Assembly (NCBI GenBank): GCA_945860205.1
Contig: CAMARK010000029.1
Coordinates: 1 to 47,999, forward strand
Source: Reyranella massiliensis 521
GTDB taxonomy: Bacteria; Pseudomonadota; Alphaproteobacteria; Reyranellales; Reyranellaceae
DNA: 47,999 nucleotides
Direction of reading: 5' to 3'
A program made the translations under genes and the position numbers. This document shows, piece by piece, positions 31,684 to 39,706 of this stretch; the first letter of the stretch is position 1, and the number at the start of each line of letters is the position of its first letter. Under the pieces are notes generated by a model. The model saw only the letters and a program-made list of their open reading frames with translations, did no database searches and was not told the DNA's origin.

Positions 31684-33171
31684 ATGCAGATGCCGCCGCT
31701 CGATCCCGCCATTCTCGCCCGCCGGTCCGAGATCGTCGCCGCCCTGCGCGCGGTCGTTCCTGGCGAGGGCGTGATCGACGATCTCGAAGGCATGCGGCCC
31801 TACGAGTGCGATGCGCTCTCGGCCTACCGCCAGATGCCGCTGGTCGTGGTGCTGCCCGAGACGGTGGCCCAGGTCTCGGCGATCCTGCGCTACTGCCAGG
31901 ACAACAAGGTCAAGGTCGTGCCGCGCGGCGCCGGCACCTCGCTCTCGGGCGGTTCTATGCCGGTGGGCGATGCCATCCTGCTGGGCCTTAGCAAGTTCAA
32001 CCGCGTGCTGGAGATCGACTACGCCAACCGCTCAGCCCGCGTGCAGCCCGGCGTCACCAACCTCGGCATCACCAAGGCGGTCGAGCACGAGGGCTTTTAT
32101 TACGCGCCCGACCCCAGCTCGCAGATCGCCTGCTCGATCGGCGGCAATGTCGCGGAGAATTCCGGCGGCGTGCACTGCCTGAAGTACGGCCTCACCACCA
32201 ATAACCTACTGGGCATCGAGATGGTGCTGATGACGGGCGAAGTGGTTCGTCTGGGCGGCAAGCATCTCGACTCTGAGGGCTACGATCTTTTAGGCGTGAT
32301 GACCGGCTCCGAAGGCCTTTTAGGCGTCGTCACCGAAGTGACGGTGCGGCTCCTGCGCAAGCCGACCACGGCGCGCGCGGTGCTCCTGGGATTTCCGACC
32401 GAGGCGGGCGCTGCCGACTGCGTTGCCGCCGTCATCGCCTCGGGCATCATCCCCGGCGGCATGGAGATGATGGACAAGGAAGCGGTGAAATGCGCCGAGG
32501 CCTATGTCGGCGCGGGCTATCCGCTCGATGCCGAAGGCCTGCTGATCGTCGAACTCGATGGCCCGTCGGTCGAGGTCGATCACCTGGTCGACCGCGTGGC
32601 CGAGATCGCGCGCGGCCGCGGCGCCACCACGGTGCGCGTCAGCAACGACGAACAGGAGCGGGTGTTGTTCTGGGCCGGCCGCAAGGCCGCGTTCCCCGCC
32701 GTCGGCCAGATCACGCCCGACTATATGTGCCTCGACGGCTCGGTGCCGCGTGGCCGGCTGGTCGAGGTGCTGGCCGAAATGCGCGAGATGTCGAAGAAGC
32801 ACCGCCTGCGCGTGGTCAACGTCTTCCATGCCGGCGACGGCAACCTCCATCCGCTGATCCTGTTCGACGCCACCGATGCCGACGAACTGCACCGCGCCGA
32901 GGAATTCGGCGCCGACATATTGCGGCTCTGTGTCCGTGTCGGCGGCGTGCTGACCGGCGAGCATGGCGTCGGCATCGAGAAGCGCGACCTGATGGGTGTG
33001 CAGTTCACCGAGATCGACTTGGACCAGCAGATGCGCGTGAAGTGCGCCTTCGATCCAGACCATCTGCTCAATCCCGGCAAGGTCTTCCCCCAGCTCCGCC
33101 GCTGCGCCGAGCTCGGCCGCGTTGTGGTCCATCACAACAAGCTGCCCTTCCCCGACATCCCGCGGTTCTAG
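31684..33171 (+). CDS. glcD: glycolate oxidase subunit GlcD (FAD-linked oxidase)
   Basis: 495 residues. FAD-binding type-4 domain: LVVVLPETVAQVSAILRYC, PRGAGTSLSGGSMP, CSIGGNVAENSGGVHCLKYG, GVMTGSEGLLGVVTEVTVRL. The C-terminal FAD-oxidase domain has VVNVFHAGDGNLHPLILFD and GGVLTGEHGVGIEKRDL, with the histidines and the conserved HGVG. With GlcE and GlcF it oxidises glycolate (or D-lactate) to glyoxylate and passes electrons to quinone. ATG 31684 is chosen; a further TTG at 31666 overlaps the terminator T-tract, so it is unlikely. Confidence 0.92.
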   Translation: MQMPPLDPAILARRSEIVAALRAVVPGEGVIDDLEGMRPYECDALSAYRQMPLVVVLPETVAQVSAILRYCQDNKVKVVPRGAGTSLSGGSMPVGDAILLGLSKFNRVLEIDYANRSARVQPGVTNLGITKAVEHEGFYYAPDPSSQIACSIGGNVAENSGGVHCLKYGLTTNNLLGIEMVLMTGEVVRLGGKHLDSEGYDLLGVMTGSEGLLGVVTEVTVRLLRKPTTARAVLLGFPTEAGAADCVAAVIASGIIPGGMEMMDKEAVKCAEAYVGAGYPLDAEGLLIVELDGPSVEVDHLVDRVAEIARGRGATTVRVSNDEQERVLFWAGRKAAFPAVGQITPDYMCLDGSVPRGRLVEVLAEMREMSKKHRLRVVNVFHAGDGNLHPLILFDATDADELHRAEEFGADILRLCVRVGGVLTGEHGVGIEKRDLMGVQFTEIDLDQQMRVKCAFDPDHLLNPGKVFPQLRRCAELGRVVVHHNKLPFPDIPRF

Positions 33172-33212
33172 GGAATGTCTACTCACGAGCCAAAGACGCC
33201 TGAACACCACCA

Positions 33213-33318
33213 CCTCACCCTGAGGAGGGCGCGAAGCGCCCGTCTCGAAGGGTGGGCTGGCGACGAATGCGTTGCCCATGCTTCGAGACGCTCGCCGTGC
33301 TCGCTCCTCAGCATGAGG
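33213..33318. repeat. palindromic intergenic repeat between glcD and glcE
   Basis: An imperfect long inverted repeat of about 106 bases. It starts CCTCACCCTGAGGAG and ends CTCCTCAGCATGAGG, has an inner arm GTCTCGAAG (after 33240) pairing with CTTCGAGAC (near 33280-33290), and a small GGCGC/GCGCC hairpin. Repeats with this CCTCA...TGAGG edge and TTCGAGAC core are a common dispersed intergenic element in alphaproteobacterial genomes. It fills nearly all of the glcD-glcE gap and could fold in the mRNA. Confidence 0.8.
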
Positions 33319-33338
33319 TTTTGGGGGCGACTTAGCGC

Positions 33339-34508
33339 ATGACCTCAACGATCAAGCCGCGGTCGCCGGAGGAATTGCGACAGGCGGTGGAATGGGCGCT
33401 GAACGACGGCAAGACGCTCGACGTGCGCGGCGGCGGCAGCAAGACCGCGCTCGGCAAGCCGATGGACTGCGATCAGCTGCTCGATCTCTCCGGCATCAGC
33501 GGCATCGTCGACTACGCGCCTGAGGAACTGGTCGTCACGCTACGCGCCGGCACGCCGATGCGCGACGTCGAGGCGCTGCTGGCGCAACGAAACCAGATGT
33601 TGGCCTTCGAGCCGCCCGACCTCGGGCCGTTGCTCGGCCGCGAAGCCGGGCAGGGGACGCTGGTCGGCGCGGTGATGGGCAATCTCGCCGGACCGCGCCG
33701 GCTTTCCGCCGGCGCCGCACGCGATCACCTGCTGGGCTTCAGCGGCGTCAACGGGCGCGGCGAGATCTTCAAGTCCGGCGGCAAGGTGATGAAGAACGTC
33801 ACTGGCTACGATCTCTCCAAGCTGCTCGCAGGTTCCTGGGGCACGCTCGCCGTGCTCGATCAGGTATCGGTCAAAGTGCTGCCGGCGCCCGACCAGACTC
33901 GCACCCTGATGCTCCTGGGCCTCGCCGACGAAGCGGCGGTGAAGGCCATGTGCGCCGCCCTCGGCAGCCCGCACGAAGTCTCCGGCGCCGCCCATCTACC
34001 GGGCAGGACAGCCTTGCGCATCGAAGGCGTCGCGCCCTCGGTCGAGGCACGCTCGAAGGCGCTGCGCGAACTGATGACCGAGACAGGCGCGCGGATGGAA
34101 GAGCTGGGCACGCTCGAAAGCCGCACTTTCTGGCGTGAGGTGCGCGACGTGGCGCCACTCAAAGCCGCGATCGATTCCGTCGTCTGGAAGATTTCCTGCC
34201 CGCCGACCGAAGGCCCCGCCATCGTCGCGCGCATCAACGCGCAGCGTCCGGCCGCCGAGGCATTCTATGACTGGTCGGGCGGCCTCATCTGGCTGACGCT
34301 TCCGGCCAGCGCCGATGCCGATCATGCGATCGTGCGCGGCGCCATCGGCGCCAAGGGCGGTCACGCCACGCTCATTCGCGCCTCCGAGCAGGTGCGCGCC
34401 GCCGTGCCGGTGTTCCAGCCGCAGCCCGCCGCGCTCGCTGCGCTGTCGTCGCGCGTAAAGGAAAGCTTCGACCCCAAGCGCCTCTTCAATCCCGGGCGGA
34501 TGGGCTAG
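33339..34508 (+). CDS. glcE: glycolate oxidase subunit GlcE
   Basis: 389 residues. The half-length FAD-binding type-4 domain shows LDVRGGGSKTALGKP, IVDYAPEELVVTLRAGTP, GTLVGAVMGNLAGPRRLSAG and KSGGKVMKNVTGYDLSKLL; the C-terminal oxidase domain is reduced, and the tail KRLFNPGRM is typical. Its partner GlcF is not next but 661 bases on, after the higBA module. The ATG follows the palindromic repeat by 20 bases. Confidence 0.9.
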   Translation: MTSTIKPRSPEELRQAVEWALNDGKTLDVRGGGSKTALGKPMDCDQLLDLSGISGIVDYAPEELVVTLRAGTPMRDVEALLAQRNQMLAFEPPDLGPLLGREAGQGTLVGAVMGNLAGPRRLSAGAARDHLLGFSGVNGRGEIFKSGGKVMKNVTGYDLSKLLAGSWGTLAVLDQVSVKVLPAPDQTRTLMLLGLADEAAVKAMCAALGSPHEVSGAAHLPGRTALRIEGVAPSVEARSKALRELMTETGARMEELGTLESRTFWREVRDVAPLKAAIDSVVWKISCPPTEGPAIVARINAQRPAAEAFYDWSGGLIWLTLPASADADHAIVRGAIGAKGGHATLIRASEQVRAAVPVFQPQPAALAALSSRVKESFDPKRLFNPGRMG

Positions 34509-34518
34509 GCATGTTGCT

Positions 34519-34543
34519 CATACTAATCAAGTTGGTTAGTATG
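34519..34543. promoter_or_regulatory. candidate HigA operator
   Basis: A 25-base palindrome with outer arms CATACTAA and TTAGTATG and inner arms CAA and TTG around a central G, with one mismatched pair. It lies 7 bases before the higB start. HigBA-type modules are repressed by HigA at palindromes in exactly this position. Confidence 0.7.
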
Positions 34544-34550
34544 GGGACTG

Positions 34551-34838
34551 ATGGTCGATGAAGGTCGGTTTCGTAACGAGAGCACGCTCCGCCTCTTCTA
34601 CGGCGAGCGGTTGCGGCGCTAGCCGCCGGATTTGGCGCAACGGACGCAGAACAAGCTGAAGATCGTCTATTCGGCCAGCCGGTTGGAAGACTTGGCGGTG
34701 CCGCCAGGCAACCGGTTGGAGGCACTGAGGGGCGATCGCAGAGGGCAGTGGAGTATTCGTGTCAACGAACAATGGCGCATCTGCTTCATCTGGGATGGCA
34801 CGCGAGCGACGGCAATCGAGGTCGTGGACTATCATTGA
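34551..34838 (+). pseudogene. higB: HigB/RelE-family toxin gene with amber codon 24
   Basis: The frame from ATG 34551 to 34838 would give a normal 95-residue HigB/RelE toxin: FRNESTLRLFYGERLRR, then TAG at 34620-34622, then PPDLAQRTQNKL and the C-terminal VPPGNRLEALRGDR, SIRVNEQWRICF. In relatives the interrupted position is leucine (RRLPPD), so one T-to-A change of TTG would explain TAG. Translation restarting at TTG 34632 could yield the last 68 residues, which still contain the catalytic-end motif WSIRVNEQWRICF, but lack the first helix. I consider the toxin inactive or reduced. Confidence 0.8.
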
Positions 34839-34850
34839 GAGGACCGAGAC

Positions 34851-35159
34851 ATGAAGCGCACGATCAAGCCAGTGCATCCCGGGCGCATTCTTCGTGACGA
34901 GTTCATGGAGCCCGCGGGCATTTCGCAATACCGTTTGGCTCAGGCGGCCGGACTGTCGCAGGTGCAGGTTGGCAACATCATTCGCGGCAGACGGGGCATT
35001 AGCGCCGAGACGGCGTTGCGTCTGGAACGCGCCCTTGGCACGAGCGCGCAAACCTGGATGAACCTGCAGACTCTCTACGAACTCGAGAAGGCGACGCTCG
35101 AGGCGGGGCAGCGGATCAAGCAGACCACGGAGCGGCTCAAGCTGCGCGACGCGGCCTGA
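34851..35159 (+). CDS. higA: HigA-family antitoxin, XRE helix-turn-helix
   Basis: 102 residues. IKPVHPGRILRDEFMEPAGI begins the family-typical N-terminus, followed by an XRE helix-turn-helix YRLAQAAGLSQVQVGNIIRG and ETALRLERALGTSAQTWMNL. It neutralises HigB and represses the operon through the palindrome at 34519. It starts 12 bases after the higB stop with a GAGGA site. Intact although its toxin partner carries a nonsense codon. Ends 10 bases before glcF. Confidence 0.93.
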   Translation: MKRTIKPVHPGRILRDEFMEPAGISQYRLAQAAGLSQVQVGNIIRGRRGISAETALRLERALGTSAQTWMNLQTLYELEKATLEAGQRIKQTTERLKLRDAA

Positions 35160-35169
35160 TCGGGGCTTC

Positions 35170-36489
35170 ATGCAAACCCACTTCACCCTGGCCCAGCTTG
35201 CCGATCCCGAGACCGCGCGCAGCAACGACATCCTGCGCAAGTGCGTGCATTGCGGTTTCTGCACGGCGACCTGCCCGACCTTCGTGCTGCTGGGCGACGA
35301 GCGCGACTCGCCGCGTGGGCGCATCTATCTCATCAAGTCGATGATCGAGGACGATCGCGCGCCGACGGCTCGGGAAGTCCGCCACATCGATCGCTGCCTG
35401 TCGTGCCTCTCCTGCATGACGACCTGCCCGTCGGGCGTGAATTATATGCATCTGGTCGATCACGGCCGGCATCACATCGAGACCACTTTTACGCGCTCGC
35501 CGTCCGACCGCTTCATGCGCGGGCTGCTGGCCTATCTCATGCCGCGGCCCGCGGCCTTCCGCTGGGCCATGGTGCTGGGCCGGCTCGCCAAGCCGCTGGC
35601 GCCGCTCTTGCCGGCGACCAGCCCCGATCCCGGCGGCGCCACCTTCCTGCGCCGGCTGCGCGCCATGCTCGAGGCCGTTCCCGACAGAGTGCCGACGCCG
35701 TCGCCGGTCGACCGGCCGCAAGTCTTTCCGGCGCTGGGCCTGCAGCGCAAGCGCGTGGCGCTGATGCCGGGCTGCGGCCAGCAGGTGCTGGCGCCCGAGG
35801 TGAACGAGGCCACGGTGCGGCTGCTGACCCGGCTCGACATCGAAGTGGTGAACGTCGCGGGCTCGGGTTGCTGCGGCTCCTCGGTGCTGCATGTCGGCAG
35901 GAACGAGCAGGCGCTCGAGCTCGCCAAGCGCAACATCGACGCGTGGCTGCGCGAGATCGACGGCGCCGGCCTCGATGCCATCGTGATCAACGCCTCGGGC
36001 TGCGGCACGACGGTGAAGGACTACGGCAACATGCTGATCGATGATCCGGTCTGGCACGAGAAGGCCATGCAGGTGGCGGCGCTCGCCAGGGACGTGACCG
36101 AGATCGTGGCCGAGGTCGGCTTGAGCAACGTGGCGCCGCAGCCGCTCACCGTCGCCTATCACTCGGCCTGTTCGATGCAGCACGGCCAGAAGCTCACCGA
36201 ACTGCCGAAGAAGCTGCTGCGCGACGCTGGCTTTGTCGTAAAGGATGTGCCCGAGGGCCACCTCTGCTGCGGCTGGGCCGGCACCTACCAGGTGCTGCAG
36301 CCCGTGCTGTCGCGGCGGCTGCGCGACCGCAAGGTGGCCAACATCGAGAGCATCCGGCCCGACGTGATCGCTTCCGGCAACTTCGGCTGCGTCGGCAATA
36401 TCGCGTCGGGCACCGGCATACCGATTGCACATACGGTCGAGCTGCTGGACTGGGCGACCGGGGGCCCCAAGCCGGCGGCTTTGGGGTAG
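35170..36489 (+). CDS. glcF: glycolate oxidase iron-sulfur subunit GlcF
   Basis: 439 residues. Two 4Fe-4S binding sets: C25-x2-C28-x2-C31-x3-C35 (CVHCGFCTATCP) and C76-x2-C79-x2-C82-x3-C86 (CLSCLSCMTTCP). The C-terminal half carries two CCG-type domains, with GSGCCGSS and HLCCGWAG. It carries electrons from GlcD/E to the membrane. Separated from glcE by the higBA module, so its expression may depend on the higBA promoter or on read-through. The stop precedes the repeat at 36501. Confidence 0.93.
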   Translation: MQTHFTLAQLADPETARSNDILRKCVHCGFCTATCPTFVLLGDERDSPRGRIYLIKSMIEDDRAPTAREVRHIDRCLSCLSCMTTCPSGVNYMHLVDHGRHHIETTFTRSPSDRFMRGLLAYLMPRPAAFRWAMVLGRLAKPLAPLLPATSPDPGGATFLRRLRAMLEAVPDRVPTPSPVDRPQVFPALGLQRKRVALMPGCGQQVLAPEVNEATVRLLTRLDIEVVNVAGSGCCGSSVLHVGRNEQALELAKRNIDAWLREIDGAGLDAIVINASGCGTTVKDYGNMLIDDPVWHEKAMQVAALARDVTEIVAEVGLSNVAPQPLTVAYHSACSMQHGQKLTELPKKLLRDAGFVVKDVPEGHLCCGWAGTYQVLQPVLSRRLRDRKVANIESIRPDVIASGNFGCVGNIASGTGIPIAHTVELLDWATGGPKPAALG

Positions 36490-36500
36490 GAGAGTCCCGA

Positions 36501-36574
36501 TGTCATCCCGAGCGCAGCGAGGGACCTTTGCTCATGGCCTTAAAGGTCCCTCGGCTTTCAGCCTCGGGATGACA
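36501..36574. repeat. palindromic repeat overlapping a start codon
   Basis: Perfect 12-base inverted ends TGTCATCCCGAG and CTCGGGATGACA, with an inner pair CGAGGGACCTTT and AAAGGTCCCTCG. This is a widespread alphaproteobacterial palindrome type (TGTCATCCCGAG edges), unlike the one at 33213. The right end contributes the ATG (36569) of the TPR gene, so the element set or moved the gene's 5' end. Confidence 0.82.
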
Positions 36575-37201
36575 CGTACTGTTGCGGCGAGGAATGTTCT
36601 TCGCTCTTGCCTTGCGGCCCTGCTGGGCCTGATGCTGGGCGCCAACGTCATGGCGCAGAACGCCGGGAGCGGCACCGTGCTCGACACACTCTTTGCCAAG
36701 CTGCAGGACGCCACTGATCCCGTCGCCATCCAGACACTGGAGGCCGCGATTTGGGAGCAGTGGACGATGGTTCCCGACCAGCAGCAGCGCGCCATGCTGA
36801 TGCGTGGCATTACCGAGATGAACCAGCGCGAACTGAAATCCTCGGTCGAGACTTTCACCCGGCTGGTCGAGACGGCGCCCGAGCTGTCGGAGGCGTGGAA
36901 CAAGCGTGCCACCGCCTATTGGCTGATGGGCAACTTCACGGCCTCGCTCGCCGACATTTGCGAGACGGTGAAGCGCGAGCCGCGCCACTTCGGCGCCTAT
37001 TCGGGCCTTGGCATGATCCGCGCCGAGATGGGCGAGAACGCCCGCGCGGTCGCGGCCTTCGAACTGGCGCGCAAGTGGAACCCGCACATCGTCGGCATCG
37101 ACAGCGAGATCGAGCGGCTGAAGGCGCTGGGCGGCGACGTGCCGGCCGATCCGCTGGGCTGCGGCCAACGCATTGCCGGCCGTCAGGTCGACAAGACGTG
37201 A
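36569..37201 (+). CDS. secreted tetratricopeptide-repeat protein
   Basis: 210 residues with a signal peptide (RNVLRSCLAALLGLMLGANVMA). TPR units are visible: ELKSSVETFTRLVETAPELSEAW, KRATAYWLMGNFTASLADICE, HFGAYSGLGMIRAEMGENARAVAAF. It probably binds partner proteins in the periplasm. The ATG lies in the palindromic repeat; a start at 36500 inside the repeat is possible but would give a repeat-derived tail. Its stop overlaps a GTG in frame with the receptor gene. Confidence 0.82.
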   Translation: MTRTVAARNVLRSCLAALLGLMLGANVMAQNAGSGTVLDTLFAKLQDATDPVAIQTLEAAIWEQWTMVPDQQQRAMLMRGITEMNQRELKSSVETFTRLVETAPELSEAWNKRATAYWLMGNFTASLADICETVKREPRHFGAYSGLGMIRAEMGENARAVAAFELARKWNPHIVGIDSEIERLKALGGDVPADPLGCGQRIAGRQVDKT

Positions 37202-37218
37202 GCATCGGCGGGCTCGCT

Positions 37219-38199
37219 ATGAGGCGTCGGAGCTTCACAATTATCCTCGGCAGCGCCGCCGCTGGACTCGGCATCGCCGCCACCGCGGTGAGCGCACAGG
37301 ATGGCAAGAAGCGGATTGCCATCCTGGGGCCGAACGAGGAGCCGAGATTTTCCGACCTCGCCGGCGGGCTGCAGGTCGGCCTGCGCGATCAGGGCTATAC
37401 GGGAGCGGCCCTCGATCTCATCCAGCTCAAGGTGGCGAGAGGCAATCTCTCGGGCGCGCGCGTGCAAATCGACGAGGCGGTACGGCGGGGTGTCGTCCTG
37501 CTGTTTGTGATCGGTTCGGAGCTGGCACGGGCTGCTCGGGAAGCGTCCTCTGCGATTCCGATCGTCTTCATCACGCCCGGCGACCCGGTCGCCGCGGGTC
37601 TCGTGGCCAGCCTGGCCCGCCCCGGCGGGGATACGACCGCGATGACGTTCGAGTTCCCGGAGCTGTCGGCCAAGCGCCTTGAATTTCTGAAGGAACTCGC
37701 GCCGCGCGTCCGGAACGTGTTGGTCCTCCATGATCCGAGGGATGTGTCATCACGGCAAAACCTTGCGGTTGCGCGTGTGACCGCGCCGAAGTTGGAGATG
37801 ATGCTGGTCGAACGCGAAGTAAGGAGCGAAGCCGATGTCTCGCAAGGCCTCGCATCGCTTGGCGACATCGACGCGCTGCTCTCGATTCCTGGCGGTGTGA
37901 CGACCGGTCATTCGGCGGAGATCATTCGCACGGCCAACGCCAGGCGCCTTCCGACATTCTTCCATTCACATACGGCGCGCTCGGTCGACGCGTTGGCGAG
38001 CTATGGGGCCAGCGACGCCAACGTCGCCCGCCAAGCGGCCAAGCTCGTGGACAAGATTCTGAAGGGTGCGAAGGCAGGGGACCTGCCGGTCGAGCGCCCC
38101 TCGAAACTGGAATTGGTCATCAACCAGAAAACCGCCAAGATGCTTGGCCTGACAATCCCGCCGTCGTTGCTTGCGCGCGCCGACGACGTGATCGAATGA
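37219..38199 (+). CDS. ABC-transporter substrate-binding protein (PF04392 family)
   Basis: 326 residues. MRRRSFTIILGSAAAGLG is a signal, possibly Tat-like by its arginine run. KRIAILGPNEEPRFSDL, an LFVIGSELARAA strand and PIVFITPGDPVAAGLVASLARPGGDTT are characteristic of the ABC_sub_bind family that is greatly expanded in Bradyrhizobium-type bacteria. No permease or ATPase is adjacent, which is common for this family. A GTG at 37198, overlapping the TPR stop as GTGA, is an alternative start adding 7 residues; ATG 37219 gives the better signal peptide. Confidence 0.87.
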   Translation: MRRRSFTIILGSAAAGLGIAATAVSAQDGKKRIAILGPNEEPRFSDLAGGLQVGLRDQGYTGAALDLIQLKVARGNLSGARVQIDEAVRRGVVLLFVIGSELARAAREASSAIPIVFITPGDPVAAGLVASLARPGGDTTAMTFEFPELSAKRLEFLKELAPRVRNVLVLHDPRDVSSRQNLAVARVTAPKLEMMLVEREVRSEADVSQGLASLGDIDALLSIPGGVTTGHSAEIIRTANARRLPTFFHSHTARSVDALASYGASDANVARQAAKLVDKILKGAKAGDLPVERPSKLELVINQKTAKMLGLTIPPSLLARADDVIE

Positions 38200-38211
38200 A
38201 CCACCGCCTAA

Positions 38212-39174
38212 ATGAGTGAGAACGCCAATCCAATGCGCTACGGCTTCTATCTTCCCACCCGCGGCCCCACCGCCACACGCGACGGCGTCCTCGCCCTGGC
38301 GCGTGAAGGCGAGCGGCTGGGGCTGCATTCGGCCATGATCGCCGACCACATCGTTTTTCCGGTCGAGAGCGACTCGGCCTATCCCTACACGCTCGATCGC
38401 AAGCATCCCAGCGGCGGCGATGCGCTCGAAACCTTCTCCATCCTGGGCGTCGTCGCGGGTGCCACGGAGAAACTGCGCCTCGTCACGTCGGTTCTCGTGC
38501 TGCCTTATCGCAACCCGGTGCTGACCGCGAAGATGGTGGCGTCGCTCGATATCCTGTCCGGCGGTCGCGTCACGCTGGGTGTCGGCGTCGGCTGGCTGAA
38601 GGAAGAGTTCGAGGCATTGGACAGCCCGGACTTCGACCGGCGCGGCGCCGTGAGCGACGAATGGCTCACGATCTTCAAGCAGCTCTGGACGAATTCGCCC
38701 GCCAGCTTCGCCGGCCAGTTCTATAGCTACAACGACATTCGCTGCGAACCCTTGCCGCTGCAGAAGCCCCATCCGCCCATCTGGGTCGGTGGCCACTCGC
38801 GCGCCGCGCTGCGTCGCACCGCGAGGTATGGCAATGGCTGGCATCCGGTCGGGGCCGTTGCCGCATCGCCGCTGCCGCCCGAGGAAATGCGCGCGCATCT
38901 CGCGACGCTGAAGCAGATGACCGAAGCAGAGGGGCGCGATTTCGCGGCCCTCACCATTTCCTACAAGGCGCCGCTCTACGACACCGGCATTCCCGACCGC
39001 GACGGCGCCCGCCGCAGCTTCTCGGGAAGCGCCCAGGATATCGCGGGCGACATTCGCTCATTCGCCGCTACTGGCGTGCACGAGCTGATCTTCGACTTCC
39101 GCGGCCAGTCCACAGCCGAGAGCATCGAACGACTGCAGCGCTTTGCCGCCGAGGTGATGCCGCTGGTCGATTGA
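38212..39174 (+). CDS. LLM-class flavin-dependent oxidoreductase
   Basis: 320 residues of the luciferase-like monooxygenase fold. MRYGFYLPTRGP, the GLHSAMIADHIVFP barrel strand, LRLVTSVLVLPYRNPVLTAK, GGRVTLGVGVGWLKEEF and PPIWVGGHSRAALRRTARYG are clear. It uses reduced FMN or F420; the segment order resembles the TIGR03619-like F420 branch, but the cofactor cannot be set from sequence. It is 12 bases after the receptor gene. A strong terminator follows 52 bases on. Confidence 0.9.
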   Translation: MSENANPMRYGFYLPTRGPTATRDGVLALAREGERLGLHSAMIADHIVFPVESDSAYPYTLDRKHPSGGDALETFSILGVVAGATEKLRLVTSVLVLPYRNPVLTAKMVASLDILSGGRVTLGVGVGWLKEEFEALDSPDFDRRGAVSDEWLTIFKQLWTNSPASFAGQFYSYNDIRCEPLPLQKPHPPIWVGGHSRAALRRTARYGNGWHPVGAVAASPLPPEEMRAHLATLKQMTEAEGRDFAALTISYKAPLYDTGIPDRDGARRSFSGSAQDIAGDIRSFAATGVHELIFDFRGQSTAESIERLQRFAAEVMPLVD

Positions 39175-39226
39175 GAGTCATTCCTGATTCGACAAGTTCA
39201 GCAGGTTCTGGCATGATTTTTCTGTA

Positions 39227-39254
39227 GGCTGGTGCTTCTTGCGCCGGCCTTTTT
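39227..39254 (+). terminator. rho-independent terminator after the LLM gene
   Basis: GGCTGGTGC-TTCTT-GCGCCGGCC, nine pairs including two G-U, followed by TTTTT (39250-39254). It closes the TPR-receptor-LLM operon. Confidence 0.82.
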
Positions 39255-39706
39255 CGTTCCGGCAAGGGCCTCCCGTGGCCGTCCACGGGTGCGCGCAGCA
39301 AGCGCCAGGTCGCCGCCGCGGGTCCTGACCCGTGGGCTGGATAAAACGATGAGCCGCCGCTTCGGAAGACCGTCCGAAGTTGCCTCAAGGACGCCGGCCA
39401 ACCGGCGCAATGGCCAGGATTGGCGAATGACGGTCGTCGGATAAAGGAAACAAGCCCGAGGTGCCACGCCAGGCACAACTTCGGGCACAACACACGATAC
39501 GTTCAGGTGGGCTGCCTCAGTCGCGGGAAGACGAGGAATTACTGCCTTCTAGGCGGTTCGGAAGCCGAAATTCCATCGGTCGAGTTGGGCCACAACCGCA
39601 GGCCCAATCGCACAAGTCCGGCTCATGGGACGGGCCGTGTCCCGGTCCTTGCCGCGCGGCGGGCGCGCGGGCAAAGTCGCGTCACGTTTCAATTCGGGAG
39701 TTTCGT
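39255..39706 (+). other. hairpin-rich gene-free region, possible structured RNA or leader
   Basis: About 450 bases with no credible protein. Perfect hairpins in order: CCCGTGG-CCGT-CCACGGG (39272-39289), CTTCGGA/TCCGAAG (39360-39379), CGCCGG-CCAA-CCGGCG (39392-39407), a two-stage stem GCCCGA/TCGGGC with GTGCC/GGCAC (39454-39486), and TTGGGCC/GGCCCAA (39585-39607). A GC-rich stem beginning CTTGCCGCGCG lies just before the amidohydrolase ribosome site. No tag peptide, anticodon or RNase P core is recognisable. It could be a cis-acting leader of the amidohydrolase gene or an independent RNA. Confidence 0.45.

Noticed and set aside
34620-34622. Recoding of the TAG in higB (suppression or pyrrolysine)
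   Set aside because: No pyl genes or structure nearby; leucine is expected there, so a simple TTG to TAG mutation explains it.
39461-39706. N-terminal extension of the amidohydrolase into the hairpin region
   Set aside because: The extra 82 residues are low-complexity and not family-like; the GGGAG site fits ATG 39707.
39255-39706. tmRNA, RNase P RNA or 6S RNA
   Set aside because: I see no tag reading frame, no RNase P core sequence and no end-to-end closing stem of the 6S type.
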